DNA of 64,000 nt, taken from NCBI RefSeq assembly GCF_964019385.1, contig NC_088649.1, forward strand, positions 13,214,138 through 13,278,137. Direction: 5' to 3'. This DNA comes from Sycon ciliatum. Lineage: Eukaryota > Porifera > Calcarea > Leucosolenida > Sycettidae. Positions within the stretch are counted from its first letter, which is position 1. Every line of letters begins with the position of its first letter. The position numbers and the translations under genes are program-made. Shown here piece by piece: positions 24,186-39,360 of this stretch. Under the pieces are notes generated by a model. That model had not been told where the DNA came from. It made no database searches and saw only the letters and a program-made list of their open reading frames with translations.

Positions 24186-27100
24186 TGTCCAGCTACACAA
24201 CGAGATGAGTATGGTCATTGTCATTTTCTGAGCTGCGAACGGGCAGAAAGGTGAGAAAATGTCGGATTTTGACCATTTGTGTTCACCTTTCAATTTCCAC
24301 GTACCTCTCTATAACATGAGCCAGCTTTAATGTCAGTAGTCGCATATGTTTGATTTTTGGTTTGCTTGTAGGGCGCAGGCACCCACATTCAGTGACCCAG
24401 AAAATTTGGCACTGCTGTGAATAGTTTAGTCGCAAAGTGAAGATTCACGGGTAAAAAGCCCCAAACTTGGAGATAGGTTATTATTCAGCTTTCAGCAGCC
24501 GTGGGCGAGTTCTTTAGAGAAATGTGGGTCTTTTTCTGGGTGCCCTTGTCTATGTCCAGCTACACAACGAGATGAGGATGGTCATTGTCATTTTCTGAGC
24601 TGCGAACGGGCAGAAAGGTGAGAAAATGTCGGATTTTGACCATTTGTGCTCACCTTTCAATTTCAACGTACCTCTCTATAACATGACCCAGCTGTAATGT
24701 CAGTAGTCGCATTTGTTTGATTTTTGGTTTGCTTGTAGGGCGCAGGCACCCACATTCAGTGACCCAGAAAATTTGGCACTGCTGTGAATAGTTTAGTCGC
24801 AAAGTGAAGATTCACGGGTAAAAAGCCCCAAACCTTGAGATAGGTTATTATTCAGCTTTCAGCAGCCGTGGGCGAGTTCTTTAGAGAAATGTGGGTATTT
24901 TTCTGGGTGCCCTTGTCTATGTCCAGCTACACAACGAGATGAGGATGGTCATTGTCATTTTCTGAGCTGCGAACCGGCAGAAAGGTGAGAAAATGTCGGA
25001 TTTTGACCATTTGTGGTCACCTTTCAATTTCAACGTACCTCTCTATAACATGACCCAGCTGTAATGTCAGTAGTCGCATATGTTTGATTTTTGGTTTGCT
25101 TGTAGGGCGCAGGCACGCACATTCAGTGACCCAGAAAATTTGGCACTGCTGTGAATAGTTTAGTCGCAAAGTGAAGATTCACGGGTAAAAAGCCCCAAAC
25201 TTGGAGATAGGTTATTATTCAGCTTTCAGCAGCCGTGGGCGAGTTCTTTAGAGAAATGTGGGTCTTTTTCTGGGTACCCTTGTCTATGTCCAGCTACACA
25301 ACGAGATGAGGATGGTCATTGTCATTTTCTGAGCTGCGAACGGGCAGAAAGGTGAGAAAATGTCGGATTTTGACCATTTGTGGTCACCTTTCAATTTCAA
25401 CGTACCTCTCTATAACATGACCCAGCTGTAATGTCAGTAGTCGCATATGTTTGATTTTTGGTTTGCTTGTAGGGCGCAGGCACGCACATTCAGTGACCCA
25501 GAAAATTTGGCACTGCTGTCAATAGTTTAGTCGCAAAGTGAAGATTCACGGGTAAAAAGCCCCAAACTTGGAGATAGGTTATTATTCAGCTTTCAGCAGC
25601 CGTGGGCGAGTTCTTTAGAGAAATGTGGGTCTTTTCCTGGGTGCCCTTGTCTATGTCCAGCTACACAACGAGATGAGGATGGTCATTGTCATTTTCTGAG
25701 CTGCGAACGGGCAGAAAGATGAGAAAATGTCGGATTTTGACCATTTGTGCTCGCCTTTCAATTTCAACGTACCTCTCTATAACATGACCCAGCTGTAATG
25801 TCAGTAGTCGCATATGTTTGATTTTTGGTTTGCTTGTAGGGCGCAGGCACCCACATTCAGTGACCCAGAAAATTTGGCACTGCTGTGAATAGTTTAGTCG
25901 CAAAGTGAAGATTCACGGGTAAAAAGCCCCAAACTTGGAGATAGGTTATTATTCAGCTTTCAGCAGCCGTGGGCGAGTTCTTTAGAGAAATGTGGGTCTT
26001 TTTCTGGGTGCCCTTGTCTATGTCCAGCTACACAACGAGATGAGGATGGTCATTGTCATTTTCTGAGCTGCGAACGGGCAGAAAGGTGAGAAAATGTCGG
26101 ATTTTGACCATTTGTGCTCACCTTTCAATTTCAACGTACCTCTCTATAACATGACCCAGCTGTAATGTCAGTAGTCGCATTTGTTTGATTTTTGGTTTGC
26201 TTGTAGGGCGCAGGCACCCACATTCAGTGACCCAGAAAATTTGGCACTGCTGTGAATAGTTTAGTCGCAAAGTGAAGATTCACGGGTAAAAAGCCCCAAA
26301 CTTGGAGATAGGTTATTATTCAGCTTTCAGCAGCCGTGGGCGAGTTCTTTAGATAAATGTGGGTCTTTTCCTGGGTGCCCTTGTCTATGTCCAGCTCCAC
26401 AACGAGATGAGGATGGTCATTGTCATTTTCTGAGCTGCGAACGGGCAGAAAGGTGAGAAAATGTCGGATTTTGACCATTTGTGGTCACCTTTCAATTTCA
26501 ACGTACCTCTCTATAACATGACCCAGCTGTAATGTCAGTAGTCGCATATGTTTGATTTTTGGTTGGCTTGTAGGGCGCAGGCACGCACATTCAGTGACCC
26601 AGAAAATTTGGCACTGCTGTCAATAGTTTAGTCGCAAAGTGATGATCCACGGGTAAAAAGCCCCAAACTTGGAGATAGGTTATTATTCAGCTTTCAGCAG
26701 CCGTGGGCGAGTTCTTTAGAGAAATGTGGGTCTTTTCCTGGGTGCCCTTGTCTATGTCCAGCTACACAACGAGATGAGGATGGTCATTGTCATTTTCTGA
26801 GCTGCGAACGGGCAGAAAGATGAGAAAATGTCGGATTTTGACCATTTGTGCTCGCCTTTCAATTTCAACGTACCTCTCTATAACATGACCCAGCTTTAAT
26901 GTCAGTAGTCGCATATGTTTGATTTTTGGTTTGCTTGTAGGGCGCAGGCACCCACATTCAGTGACCCAGAAAATTTGGCACTGCTGTGAATAGTTTAGTC
27001 GCAAAGGGAAGATTCACGGGTAAAAAGCCCCAAACTTGGAGATAGGTTATTATTCAGCTTTCAGCAGCCGTGGGCGAGTTCTTTAGAGAAATGTGGGTCT

Positions 27101-28669
27101 TTTTCTGGGTGCCCTTGTCTATGTCCAGCTACACAACGAGAAGAGGATGGGCATTGTCATTTTCTGAGCTGCGACCGGCAGAAAGGTAAGAAAATGTCGG
27201 ATTTTGACCATTTGTGCTCACCTTTCAATTTCAACGTACCTCTCTATAACACCAGCCAGCTGTAATGTCAGTAGTCGCATATGTTTGATTTTTGGTTTGC
27301 TTGTAGGGCGCAGGCACCCACATTCAATGAGCCAGAAAATTTGGGACTGCTGTGAATAGTTTAGTCGCAAAGTGAAGATTCACGGGTAAAAGCCCCAAAC
27401 TTGGAGATAGGTTATTATTCAGCTTTCAGCAGCCGTGGGCGAGTTCTTTAGAGAAATGTGGGTCTTTTTCTGGGTACCCTTGTCTATGTCGGGCTACACA
27501 ACGAGATGAGGATGGTCATTGTCATTTTCTGAGCTGCGAACGGGCAGAAAGGTGAGAAAATGTCGGATTTTGACCATTTGTGCTCACCTTTCAATTTCAA
27601 CGTACCTCTCTATAACATGACCCAGCTGTAATGTCAGTAGTCGCATTTGTTTGATTTTTGGTTTGCTTGTAGGGCGCAGGCACCCACATTTAGTGACCCA
27701 GAAAATTTGGCACTGCTGTGAATAGTTTAGTCGCAACGTGAAGATTCACGGGTAAAAAGCCCCAAACTTGGAGATAGGTTATTATTCAGCTTTCAGCAGC
27801 CGTGGGCGAGTTCTTTAGAGCAATGTGGGTCTTTTTCTGGGTGCCCTTGTCTATGTCCAGCTACACAACGAGATGAGGATGGTCATTGTCATTTTCTGAG
27901 CTGCGAACGGGCAGAAAGATGAAAAAATGTCGGATTTTGACCATTTGTGCTCACCTTTCAATTTCAACGTACCTCTCTATAACATGACCCTGCTGTAATG
28001 TCAGTAGTCGCATATGTTTGATTTTTGGTTTGCTTGTAGGGCGCAGGCACCCACATTCAGTGACCCAGAAAATTTGGCACTGCTGTGAAAAGTTTAGTCG
28101 CAAAGTGACGATTCACGGGTAAAAAGCCCCCAACTTGGAGATAGGTTATTATTCAGCTTTCAGCAGCCGTGGGCGAGCTCTTTAGAGAAATGTGGGTCTT
28201 TTTCTGGGTGCCCTTGTCTATGTCCAGCTACACAACGAGATGAGGATGTTCATTGTCATTTTCTGAGTTGCGAACGGGCAGAAAGATGAGAAAATGTCGG
28301 ATTTTGACCATTTGTGCTCACCTTTCAATTTCAACGTACCTCTCTATAACATGACCCAGCTGTAATGTCAGTAGTCGCATATGTTTGATTTTTGGTTTGC
28401 TTGTAGGGCGCAGGCACCCACATTCAGTGAGCCAGAAAATTTGGCACTGCTGTGAATAGTTTAGTCGCAAAGTGAAGATTCACGGGTAAAAAGCCCCAAA
28501 CTTGGAGATAGGTTATTATTCAGCTTTCAGCAGCCGTGGGCGAGTTCTTTAGAGAAATGTGGGTCTTTTTCTGGGTGCCCTTGTCTATGTCCAGCTACAC
28601 AACGAGATGAGGATTGTCATTGTCATTTTCTGAGCTGCGAACGGGCAGAAAGGTGAGAAAATGTCGGAT

Positions 28670-31600
28670 TTTGACCATTAATTTTGTGCTCACCTTTCAA
28701 TTTCAACGTACCTCTCTATAACATGAGACAGCTGTAATGTCAGTAGTCGCATATGTTTGATTTTTGGTTTGTTTGTAGGGCGCAAGCACCCACATTCAGT
28801 GACCCAGAAAATTTGGCACTGCTGTTAATAGTTTAGTCGCAAAGTGAAGATTCACGGGTAAAAAGCCCCAAACTTGGAGATAGGTTATTATTCAGCTTTC
28901 AGCAGCCGTGAGCGAGCTCTTTAGAGAAATGTGGGTCTTTTTCTGGGTGCCCTTGTCTATGTCCAGCTACACAACGAGATGAGGATGGTCATTGTCATTT
29001 TCTGAGCTGCGAACGGGCAGAAAGGTGAGAAAATGTCGGATTTTGACCATTTGTGCTCACCTTTCAATTTCCACGTACCTCTCTATAACATGACCCAGCT
29101 GTAATGTCAGTAGTCGCATATGTTTGATTTTTGGTTTGCTTGTAGGGCGCAGGCACCCACTTTTAAGTAACCCAGAAAATTTGGCACTGCTGTGAATAGT
29201 TTAGTCGCAAAGTGAAGATTCACGGGTAAAAAGCCCCAAACTTGGAGATAGGGTATTATTCAGCTTTCAGCAGCCGTGGGCGAGTTCTTTAGAGAAATGT
29301 TGGTCTTTTTCTGGGTGCCCTTGTCTATGTCCAGCTACACAACGAGATGAGGATGGTCATTGTCATTTTCTGAGCTGCGAACGGGCAGAAAGGTGAGAAA
29401 ATGTCGGATTTTGACCATTTGTGCTCACCTTTCAATTTCAACGTACCTCTCTATAACATGACCCAGCTGTAATGTCAGTAGTCGCATATGTTTGATTTTT
29501 GGTTTGCTTGTAGGGCGCAGGCACCCACATTCAGTGACCCAGAAAATTTGGCACTGCTGTGAATAGTTTAGTCGCAAAGTGAAGATTCACGGGTAAAAAG
29601 CCCCAAACTTGGAGATAGGTTATTATTCAGCTTTCAGCAGCTATGGGCGAGTTCTTTAGAGAAATGTGGGTCTTTTTCTGGGTGCCCTTGTCTATGTCCA
29701 GCTACACAACGAGATGAGGATGGTTATTGTCATTTTCTGAGCTGCGACCGGGCAGACAGATGAGAAAATGTCGGATTTTGACCATTTGTGCTCGCCTTTC
29801 AATTTCAACGTACCTCTCTATAACATGAGCCAGCTGTAATGTCAGTAGTCGCATATGTTTGATTTTTGGTTTGTTTGTAGGGCGCAAGCACCCACATTCA
29901 GTGACCCAGAAAATTTGGCACTGCTGTTAATAGTTTAGTCGCAAAGTGAAGATTCACGGGTAAAAAGCCCCAAACTTGGAGATAGGTTATTATTCAGCTT
30001 TCAGCAGCCGTGGGCGAGCTCTTTAGAGAAATGTGGGTCTTATTCTGGGTGCCCTTGTCTATGTCCAGCTACACAACGAGATGAGGATGGTCATTGTCAT
30101 TTTCTGAGCTGCGAACGGGCAGAAAGGTGAGAAAATGTCGGATTTTGACCATTTGTGCTCACCTTTCAATTTCCACGTACCTCTCTATAACATGACCCAG
30201 CTGTAATGTCAGTAGTCGCATATGTTTGATTTTTGGTTTGCTTGTAGGGCGCAGGCACCCACTTTTAAGTTACCCAGAAAATTTGGCACTGCTGTGAATA
30301 GTTTAGTCGCAAAGTGAAGATTCACGGGTAAAAAGCCCCAAACTTGGAGATAGGGTATTATTCAGCTTTCAGCAGCCGTGGGCGAGTTCTTTAGAGAAAT
30401 GTGGGTCTTTTTCTGGGTGCCCTTGTCTATGTCCAGCTACACAACGAGATGAGGATGGTCATTGTCATTTTCTGAGCTGCGAACGGGCAGAAAGGTGAGA
30501 AAATGTCGGATTTTGACCATTTGTGCTCACCTTTCAATTTCAACGTACCTCTCTATAACATGACCCAGCTGTAATGTCAGTGGTCGCATATGTTTGATTT
30601 TTGGTTTGCTTGTAGGGCGCAGGCACCCACATTAAGTAAGCCAGAAAATTTGGCACTGCTGTGAATAGTTTAGTCGCAAAGTGAAGATTCACGGGTAAAA
30701 AGCCCCAAACTTGGAGATAGGTTATTATTCAGCTTTCAGCAGCCGTGGGCGAGTTCTTTAGAGAAATGTGGGTCTTTTTCTGGGTGCCCTTGTCTATGTC
30801 CAGCTACACAACGAGATGAGGATGGTTATTGTCATTTTCTGAGCTGCGAACGGGCAGACAGATGAGAAAATGTCGGATTTTGACCATTTGTGCTCGCCTT
30901 TCAATTTCAACGTACCTCTCTATAACATGACCCAGCTGTAATGTCGGTAGTCGCATATGTTTGATTTTTGGTTTGCTTGTAAGGCGCTGGCACCCACATT
31001 CAGTGACCCAGAAAATTTGGCACTGCTGTGAATAGTTTAGTCGCAAAGTGAAGATTCACGGGTAAAAAGCCCCAAACTTGGAGATAGGTTATTATTCAGC
31101 TTTCAGCAGCCGTGGGCGAGTTCTTTAGAGAAATGTGGGTCTTTTTCTGGGTGCCCTTGTCTATGTCCAGCTACACAACGAGATGAGGATGGTCATTGTC
31201 ATTTTCTGAGCTGCGAACGGGCAGAAAGGTGAGAAAATGTCGGATTTTGACCATTTGTGCTCACCTTTCAATTTCAACGTACCTCTCTATAACATGAGCC
31301 AGCTGTAATGTCAGTAGTCGCATATGTTTGATTTTTGGTTTGCTTGTAGGGCGCAGGCACCCACATTCAGTGACCCAGAAAATTTAGCACTGCTGTGAAT
31401 AGTTTAGTCGCAAAGTGAAGATTCACGGGTAAAAAGCCCCAAACTTGGAGATAGGTTATTATTCAGCTTTCAGCAGCCGTGGGCGAGTTCTTTAGAGAAA
31501 TGTGGGTCTTTTTCTGGGTGCCCTTGTCTATGTCCAGCTACACAACGAGATGAGGATGGGCATTGTCATTTTCTGAGCTGCGAACGGGCAGAAAGGTGAG

Positions 31601-34600
31601 AAAATGTCGGATTTTGACCATTTGTGCTCACCTTTCAATTTCAACGTACCTCTCTATAACATGACCCAGCTGTAATGTCAGTAGTCGCATATGTTTGATT
31701 TTTGGTTTGCTTGTAGGGCGCAGGCACCCACATTCAGTGACCCAGAAAATTTGGCACTGCTGTGAATAGTTTAGTCGCAAAGTGAAGATTCACGGGTAAA
31801 AAGCCCCAAACTTGGAGATAGGGTATTATTCAGCTTTCAGCAGCCGTGGGCGAGTTCTTTAGAGAAATGTGGGTCTTTTTCTGGGTGCCCTTGTCTATGT
31901 CCAGCTACACAACGAGATGAGGATGGTCATTGTCATTTTCTGAGCTGCGAACGGGCAGAAAGGTGAGAAAATGTCGGATTTTGACCATTTGTGCTCACCT
32001 TTCAATTTCAACGTACCTCTCTATAACATGAGCCAGCTGTAATGTCAGTAGTCGCATATGTTTGATTTTTGGTTTGCTTGTAGGGCGCAGGCACCCACAT
32101 TCAGTGACCCAGAAAATTTGGCACTGCTGTGAATAGTTTAGTCGCAAAGTGAAGATTCACGGGTAAAAAGCCCCAAACTTGGAGATAGGTTATTATTCAG
32201 CTTTCAGCAGCCGTGGGCGAGTTCTTTAGAGAAATGTGGGTCTTTTTCTGGGTGCCCTTGTCTATGTCCAGCTACACAACGAGATGAGGATGGGCATTGT
32301 CATTTTCTGAGCTGCGAACGGGCAGAAAGGTGAGAAAATGTCGGATTTTGACCATTTGTGCTCACCTTTCAATTTCAACGTACCTCTCTATAACATGACC
32401 CAGCTGTAATGTCAGTAGTCGCATATGTTTGATTTTTGGTTTGCTTGTAGGGCGCAGGCACCCACATTCAGTGACCCAGAAAATTTGGCACTGCTGTGAA
32501 TAGTTTAGTCGCAAAGTGAAGATTCACGGGTAAAAAGCCCCAAACTTGGAGATAGGGTATTATTCAGCTTTCAGCAGCCGTGGGCGAGTTCTTTAGAGAA
32601 ATGTGGGTCTTTTCCTGGGTGCCCTTGTCTATGTCCAGCTACACAACGAGATGAGGATGGGCATGGTCATTTTCTGAGCTGCGACCGGGCAGAAAGGTGA
32701 GAAAATGTCGGATTTTGACCATTTGTGCTCACCTTTCAATTTCAACGTACCTCTCTATAACATGACCCAGCTGTAATGTCAGTAGTCGCATTTGTTTGAT
32801 TTTTGGTTTGCTTGTAGGGCGCAGGCACCCACATTCAGTGAGCCAGAAAATTTGGCACTGCTGTGAATAGTTTAGTCGCAAAGTGAAGATTCACGGGTAA
32901 AAAGCCCCAAACTTGGAGATAGGTTATTATTCAGCTTTCAGCAGCCGTGGGCGAGTTCTTTAGAGAAATGTGGGTCTTTTTCTGGGTGCCCTTGTCTATG
33001 TCCAGCTACACAACGAGATGAGGATGGTCATTGTCATTTTCTGAGCTGCGAACGGGCAGAAAGGTGAGAAAATGTCGGATTTTGACCATTAATTTTGTGC
33101 TCACCTTTCAATTTCAACGTACCTCTCTATAACATGAGACAGCTGTAATGTCAGTAGTCGCATATGTTTGATTTTTGGTTTGTTTGTAGGGCGCAAGCAC
33201 CCACATTCAGTGACCCAGAAAATTTGGCACTGCTGTTAATAGTTTAGTCGCAAAGTGAAGATTCACGGGTAAAAAGCCCCAAACTTGGAGATAGGTTATT
33301 ATTCAGCTTTCAGCAGCCGTGGGCGAGCTCTTTAGAGAAATGTGGGTCTTTTTCTGGGTGCCCTTGTCTATGTCCAGCTACACAACGAGATGAGGATGGT
33401 TATTGTCATTTTCTGAGCTGCGAACGGGCAGACAGATGAGAAAATGTCGGATTTTGACCATTTGTGCTCGCCTTTCAATTTCAACGTACCTCTCTATAAC
33501 ATGACCCAGCTGTAATGTCGGTAGTCGCATATGTTTGATTTTTGGTTTGCTTGTAAGGCGCTGGCACCCACATTCAGTGACCCAGAAAATTTGGCACTGC
33601 TGTGAATAGTTTAGTCGCAAAGTGAAGATTCACGGGTAAAAAGCCCCAAACTTGGAGATAGGTTATTATTCAGCTTTCAGCAGCCGTGGGCGAGTTCTTT
33701 AGAGAAATGTGGGTCTTTTTCTGGGTGCCCTTGTCTATGTCCAGCTACACAACGAGATGAGGATGGTCATTGTCATTTTCTGAGCTGCGAACGGGCAGAA
33801 AGGTGAGAAAATGTCGGATTTTGACCATTTGTGCTCACCTTTCAATTTCAACGTACCTCTCTATAACATGAGCCAGCTGTAATGTCAGTAGTCGCATATG
33901 TTTGATTTTTGGTTTGCTTGTAGGGCGCAGGCACCCACATTCAGTGACCCAGAAAATTTGGCACTGCTGTGAATAGTTTAGTCGCAAAGTGAAGATTCAC
34001 GGGTAAAAAGCCCCAAACTTGGAGATAGGTTATTATTCAGCTTTCAGCAGCCGTGGGCGAGTTCTTTAGAGAAATGTGGGTCTTTTTCTGGGTGCCCTTG
34101 TCTATGTCCAGCTACACAACGAGATGAGGATGGTCATTGTCATTTTCTGAGCTGCGAACGGGCAGAAAGGTGAGAAAATGTCGGATTTTGACCATTAATT
34201 TTGTGCTCACCTTTCAATTTCAACGTACCTCTCTATAACATGAGACAGCTGTAATGTCAGTAGTCGCATATGTTTGATTTTTGGTTTGTTTGTAGGGCGC
34301 AAGCACCCACATTCAGTGACCCAGAAAATTTGGCACTGCTGTGAATAGTTTAGTCGCAAAGTGAAGATTCACGGGTAAAAAGCCCCAAACTTGGAGATAG
34401 GGTATTATTCGGCTTTCAGCAGCCGTGGGCGAGTTCTTTAGAGAAATGTGGGTCTTTTTCTGGGTGCCCTTGTCTATGTCCAGCTACACAACGAGATGAG
34501 GATGGGCATTGTCATTTTCTGAGCTGCGAACGGGCAGAAAGGTGAGAAAATGTCGGATTTTGACCATTTGTGCTCACCTTTCAATTTCAACGTACCTCTC

Positions 34601-37600
34601 TATAACATGAGCCAGCTGTAATGTCAGTAGTCGCATATGTTTGATTTTTGGTTTGTTTGTAGGGCGCAAGCACCCACATTCAGTGACCCAGAAAATTTGG
34701 CACTGCTGTTAATAGTTTAGTCGCAAAGTGAAGATTCACGGGTAAAAAGCCCCAAACTTGGAGATAGGTTATTATTCAGCTTTCAGCAGCCGTGGGCGAG
34801 CTCTTTAGAGAAATGTGGGTCTTTTTCTGGGTGCCCTTGTCTATGTCCAGCTACACAACGAGATGAGGATGGTCATTGTCATTTTCTGAGCTGCGAACGG
34901 GCAGAAAGGTGAGAAAATGTCGGATTTTGACCATTTGTGCTCACCTTTCAATTTCCACGTACCTCTCTATAACATGACCCAGCTGTAATGTCAGTAGTCG
35001 CATTTGTTTGATTTTTGGTTTGCTTGTAGGGCGCAGGCACTCACATTCAGTGACCCAGAAAATTTGGCACTGCTGTGAATAGTTTAGTCGCAAAGTGAAG
35101 ATTCACGGGTAAAAAGCCCCAAACTTGGAGATAGGGTATTATTCAGCTTTCAGCAGCCGTGGGCGAGTTCTTTAGAGAAATGTGGGTCTTTTTCTGGGTG
35201 CCCTTGTCTATGTCCAGCTACACAACGAGATGAGGATGGTCATTGTCATTTTCTGAGCTGCGAACGGGCAGAAAGGTGAGAAAATGTCGGATTTTGACCA
35301 TTTGTGCTCACCTTTCAATTTCAACGTACCTCTCTATAACATGGGCCAGCTGTTATGTCAGTAGTCGCATATGTTTGATTTTTGGTTTGCTTGTAGGGCG
35401 CAGGCACCCACATTAAGTAAGCCAGAAAATTTGGCACTGCTGTGAATAGTTTAGTCGCAAAGTGAAGATTCACGGGTAAAAAGCCCCAAACTTGGAGATA
35501 GGTTATTATTCAGCTTTCAGCAGCCGTGGGCGAGTTCTTTAGAGAAATGTGGGTCTTTTTCTGGGTGCCCTTGTCTATGTCCAGCTACACAACGAGATGA
35601 GGATGGTCATTGTCATTTTCTGAGCTGCGAACGGGCAGAAAGGTGAGAAAATGTCGGATTTTGACCATTTGTGGTCACCTTTCAATTTCAACGTACCTCT
35701 CTATAACATGAGCCAGCTGTAATGTCATTAGTCGCATATGTTTGATTTTTGGTTTGCTTGTAGGGCGCAGGCACCCACATTCAGTGACCCAGAAAATTTG
35801 GCACTGCTGTGAATAGTTTAGTCGCAAAGTGAAGATTCACGGGTAAAAAGCCCCAAACTTGGAGATAGGTTATTATTCAGCTTTCAGCAGCCGTGGGCGA
35901 GCTCTTTAGAGAAATGTGGGTCTTTTTCTGGGTGCCCTTGTCTATGTCCAGCTACACAACGAGATGAGGATGGTCATTGTCATTTTCTGAGCTGCGAACG
36001 GGCAGAAAGGTGAGAAAATGTCGGATTTTGACCATTAATTTTTTGCTCACCTTTCAATTTCAACGTACCTCTCTATAACATGAGCCAGCTGTAATGTCAG
36101 TAGTCGCATATGTTTGATTTTTGGTTTGCTTGTAGGGCGCAGGCACCCACATTCAGTGAGCCAGAAAATTTGGCACTGCTGCGAATAGTTTAGTCGCAAA
36201 GTGAAGATTCACGGGTAAAAAGCCCCAAACTTGGAGATAGGTTATTATTCAGCTTTCAGCAGCCGTGGGCGAGTTCTTTAGAGAAATGTGGGTCTTTTTC
36301 TGGGTGCCCTTGTCTATGTCCAGCTACACAACGAGATGAGGATGGTCATTGTCATTTTCTGAGCTGCGAACGGGCAGAAAGGTGAGAAAATGTCGGATTT
36401 TGACCATTTGTGCTCACCTTTCAATTTCAACGTACCTCTCTATAACATGGGCCAGCTGTAATGTCAGTAGTCGCATATGTTTGATTTTTGGTTTGCTTGT
36501 AGGGCGCAGGCACCCACATTAAGTAAGCCAGAAAATTTGGCACTGCTGTGAATAGTTTAGTCGCAAAGTGAAGATTCACGGGTAAAAAGCCCCAAACTTG
36601 GAGATAGGTTATTATTCAGCTTTCAGCAGCCGTGGGCGAGTTCTTTAGAGAAATGTGGGTCTTTTTCTGGGTGCCCTTGTCTATGTCCAGCTACACAACG
36701 AGATGAGGATGGGCATTGTCATTTTCTGAGCTGCGAACGGGCAGAAAGGTGAGAAAATGTCGGATTTTGACCATTTGTGCTCACCTTTCAATTTCAACGT
36801 ACCTCTCTATAACATGAGCCAGCTGTAATGTCAGTAGTCGCATATGTTTGATTTTTGGTTTGTTTGTAGGGCGCAAGCACCCACATTCAGTGACCCAGAA
36901 AATTTGGCACTGCTGTTAATAGTTTAGTCGCAAAGTGAAGATTCACGGGTAAAAAGCCCCAAACTTGGAGATAGGTTATTATTCAGCTTTCAGCAGCCGT
37001 GGGCGAGCTCTTTAGAGAAATGTGGGTCTTTTTCTGGGTGCCCTTGTCTATGTCCAGCTACACAACGAGATGAGGATGGTCATTGTCATTTTCTGAGCTG
37101 CGAACGGGCAGAAAGGTGAGAAAATGTCGGATTTTGACCATTTGTGCTCACCTTTCAATTTCCACGTACCTCTCTATAACATGACCCAGCTGTAATGTCA
37201 GTAGTCGCATATGTTTGATTTTTGGTTTGCTTGTAGGGCGCAGGCACCCACTTTTAAGTTACCCAGAAAATTTGGCACTGCTGTGAATAGTTTAGTCGCA
37301 AAGTGAAGATTCACGGGTAAAAAGCCCCAAACTTGGAGATAGGGTATTATTCAGCTTTCAGCAGCCGTGGGCGAGTTCTTTAGAGAAATGTGGGTCTTTT
37401 TCTGGGTGCCCTTGTCTATGTCCAGCTACACAACGAGATGAGGATGGTCATTGTCATTTTCTGAGCTGCGAACGGGCAGAAAGGTGAGAAAATGTCGGAT
37501 TTTGACCATTTGTGCTCACCTTTCAATTTCAACGTACCTCTCTATAACATGGGCCAGCTGTAATGTCAGTAGTCGCATATGTTTGATTTTTGGTTTGCTT

Positions 37601-39360
37601 GTAGGGCGCAGGCACCCACATTAAGTAAGCCAGAAAATTTGGCACTGCTGTGAATAGTTTAGTCGCAAAGTGAAGATTCACGGGTAAAAAGCCCCAAACT
37701 TGGAGATAGGTTATTATTCAGCTTTCAGCAGCCGTGGGCGAGTTCTTTAGAGAAATGTGGGTCTTTTTCTGGGTGCCCTTGTCTATGTCCAGCTACACAA
37801 CGAGATGAGGATGGTCATTGTCATTTTCTGAGCTGCGAACGGGCAGAAAGGTGAGAAAATGTCGGATTTTGACCATTTGTGCTCACCTTTCAATTTCAAC
37901 GTACCTCTCTATAACATGAGCCAGCTGTAATGTCATTAGTCGCATATGTTTGATTTTTGGTTTGCTTGTAGGGCGCAGGCACCCACATTCAGTGACCCAG
38001 AAAATTTGGCACTGCTGTGAATAGTTTAGTCGCAAAGTGAAGATTCACGGGTAAAAAGCCCCAAACTTGGAGATAGGGTATTATTCAGCTTTCAGCAGCC
38101 GTGGGCGAGTTCTTTAGAGAAATGTGGGTCTTTTTCTGGGTGCCCTTGTCTATGTCCAGCTACACAACGAGATGAGGATGGGCATTGTCATTTTCTGAGC
38201 TGCGAACGGGCAGAAAGGTGAGAAAATGTCGGATTTTGACCATTTGTGCTCACCTTTCAATTTCAACGTACCTCTCTATAACATGAGCCAGCTGTAATGT
38301 CAGTAGTCGCATATGTTTGATTTTTGGTTTGCTTGTAGGGCGCAGGCACCCACATTCAGTGAGCCAGAAAATTTGGCACTGCTGCGAATAGTTTAGTCGC
38401 AAAGTGAAGATTCACGGGTAAAAAGCCCCAAACTTGGAGATAGGTTATTATTCAGCTTTCAGCAGCCGTGGGCGAGTTCTTTAGAGAAATGTGGGTCTTT
38501 TTCTGGGTGCCCTTGTCTATGTCCAGCTACACAACGAGATGAGGATGGTCATTGTCATTTTCTGAGCTGCGAACGGGCAGAAAGGTGAGAAAATGTCGGA
38601 TTTTGACCATTTGTGCTCACCTTTCAATTTCAACGTACCTCTCTATAACATGGGCCAGCTGTAATGTCAGTAGTCGCATATGTTTGATTTTTGGTTTGCT
38701 TGTAGGGCGCAGGCACCCACATTAAGTAAGCCAGAAAATTTGGCACTGCTGTGAATAGTTTAGTCGCAAAGTGAAGATTCACGGGTAAAAAGCCCCAAAC
38801 TTGGAGATAGGTTATTATTCAGCTTTCAGCAGCCGTGGGCGAGTTCTTTAGAGAAATGTGGGTCTTTTTCTGGGTGCCCTTGTCTATGTCCAGCTACACA
38901 ACGAGATGAGGATGGTCATTGTCATTTTCTGAGCTGCGAACGGGCAGAAAGGTGAGAAAATGTCGGATTTTGACCATTTGTGGTCACCTTTCAATTTCAA
39001 CGTACCTCTCTATAACATGAGCCAGCTGTAATGTCATTAGTCGCATATGTTTGATTTTTGGTTTGCTTGTAGGGCGCAGGCACCCACATTCAGTGACCCA
39101 GAAAATTTGGCACTGCTGTGAATAGTTTAGTCGCAAAGTGAAGATTCACGGGTAAAAAGCCCCAAACTTGGAGATAGGTTATTATTCAGCTTTCAGCAGC
39201 CGTGGGCGAGCTCTTTAGAGAAATGTGGGTCTTTTTCTGGGTGCCCTTGTCTATGTCCAGCTACACAACGAGATGAGGATGGTCATTGTCATTTTCTGAG
39301 CTGCGAACGGGCAGAAAGGTGAGAAAATGTCGGATTTTGACCATTAATTTTTTGCTCACC
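28670..39360 (+). repeat. Monomer variant with 5-bp AATTT insertion (five copies)
   Basis: Five monomers carry ACCATTAATTTTGTGCTC or ACCATTAATTTTTTGCTC where the consensus has ACCATTTGTGCTC, a 5-bp gain inside the dyad loop. They lie near 28675, 33086, 34193, 36033 and 39342. The first three also share ATGAGACAGCTG, while the last two have ATGAGCCAGCTG and TTTTTTGCTC, so two sub-lineages exist. The insertion is confined to this part of array 1. Confidence 0.85.
31190..32620 (+). repeat. Two-monomer (734-bp) tandem duplication
   Basis: About 31190-31923 and 31924-32620 match at a 734-bp offset. Both have the order ATGAGCCAG monomer, GGGCATTG monomer with ATGACCCAG, then GATAGGGTATTATTC (about 31826 and 32560). 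The match ends at TCTTTTCCTGG near 32609. Confidence 0.7.
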
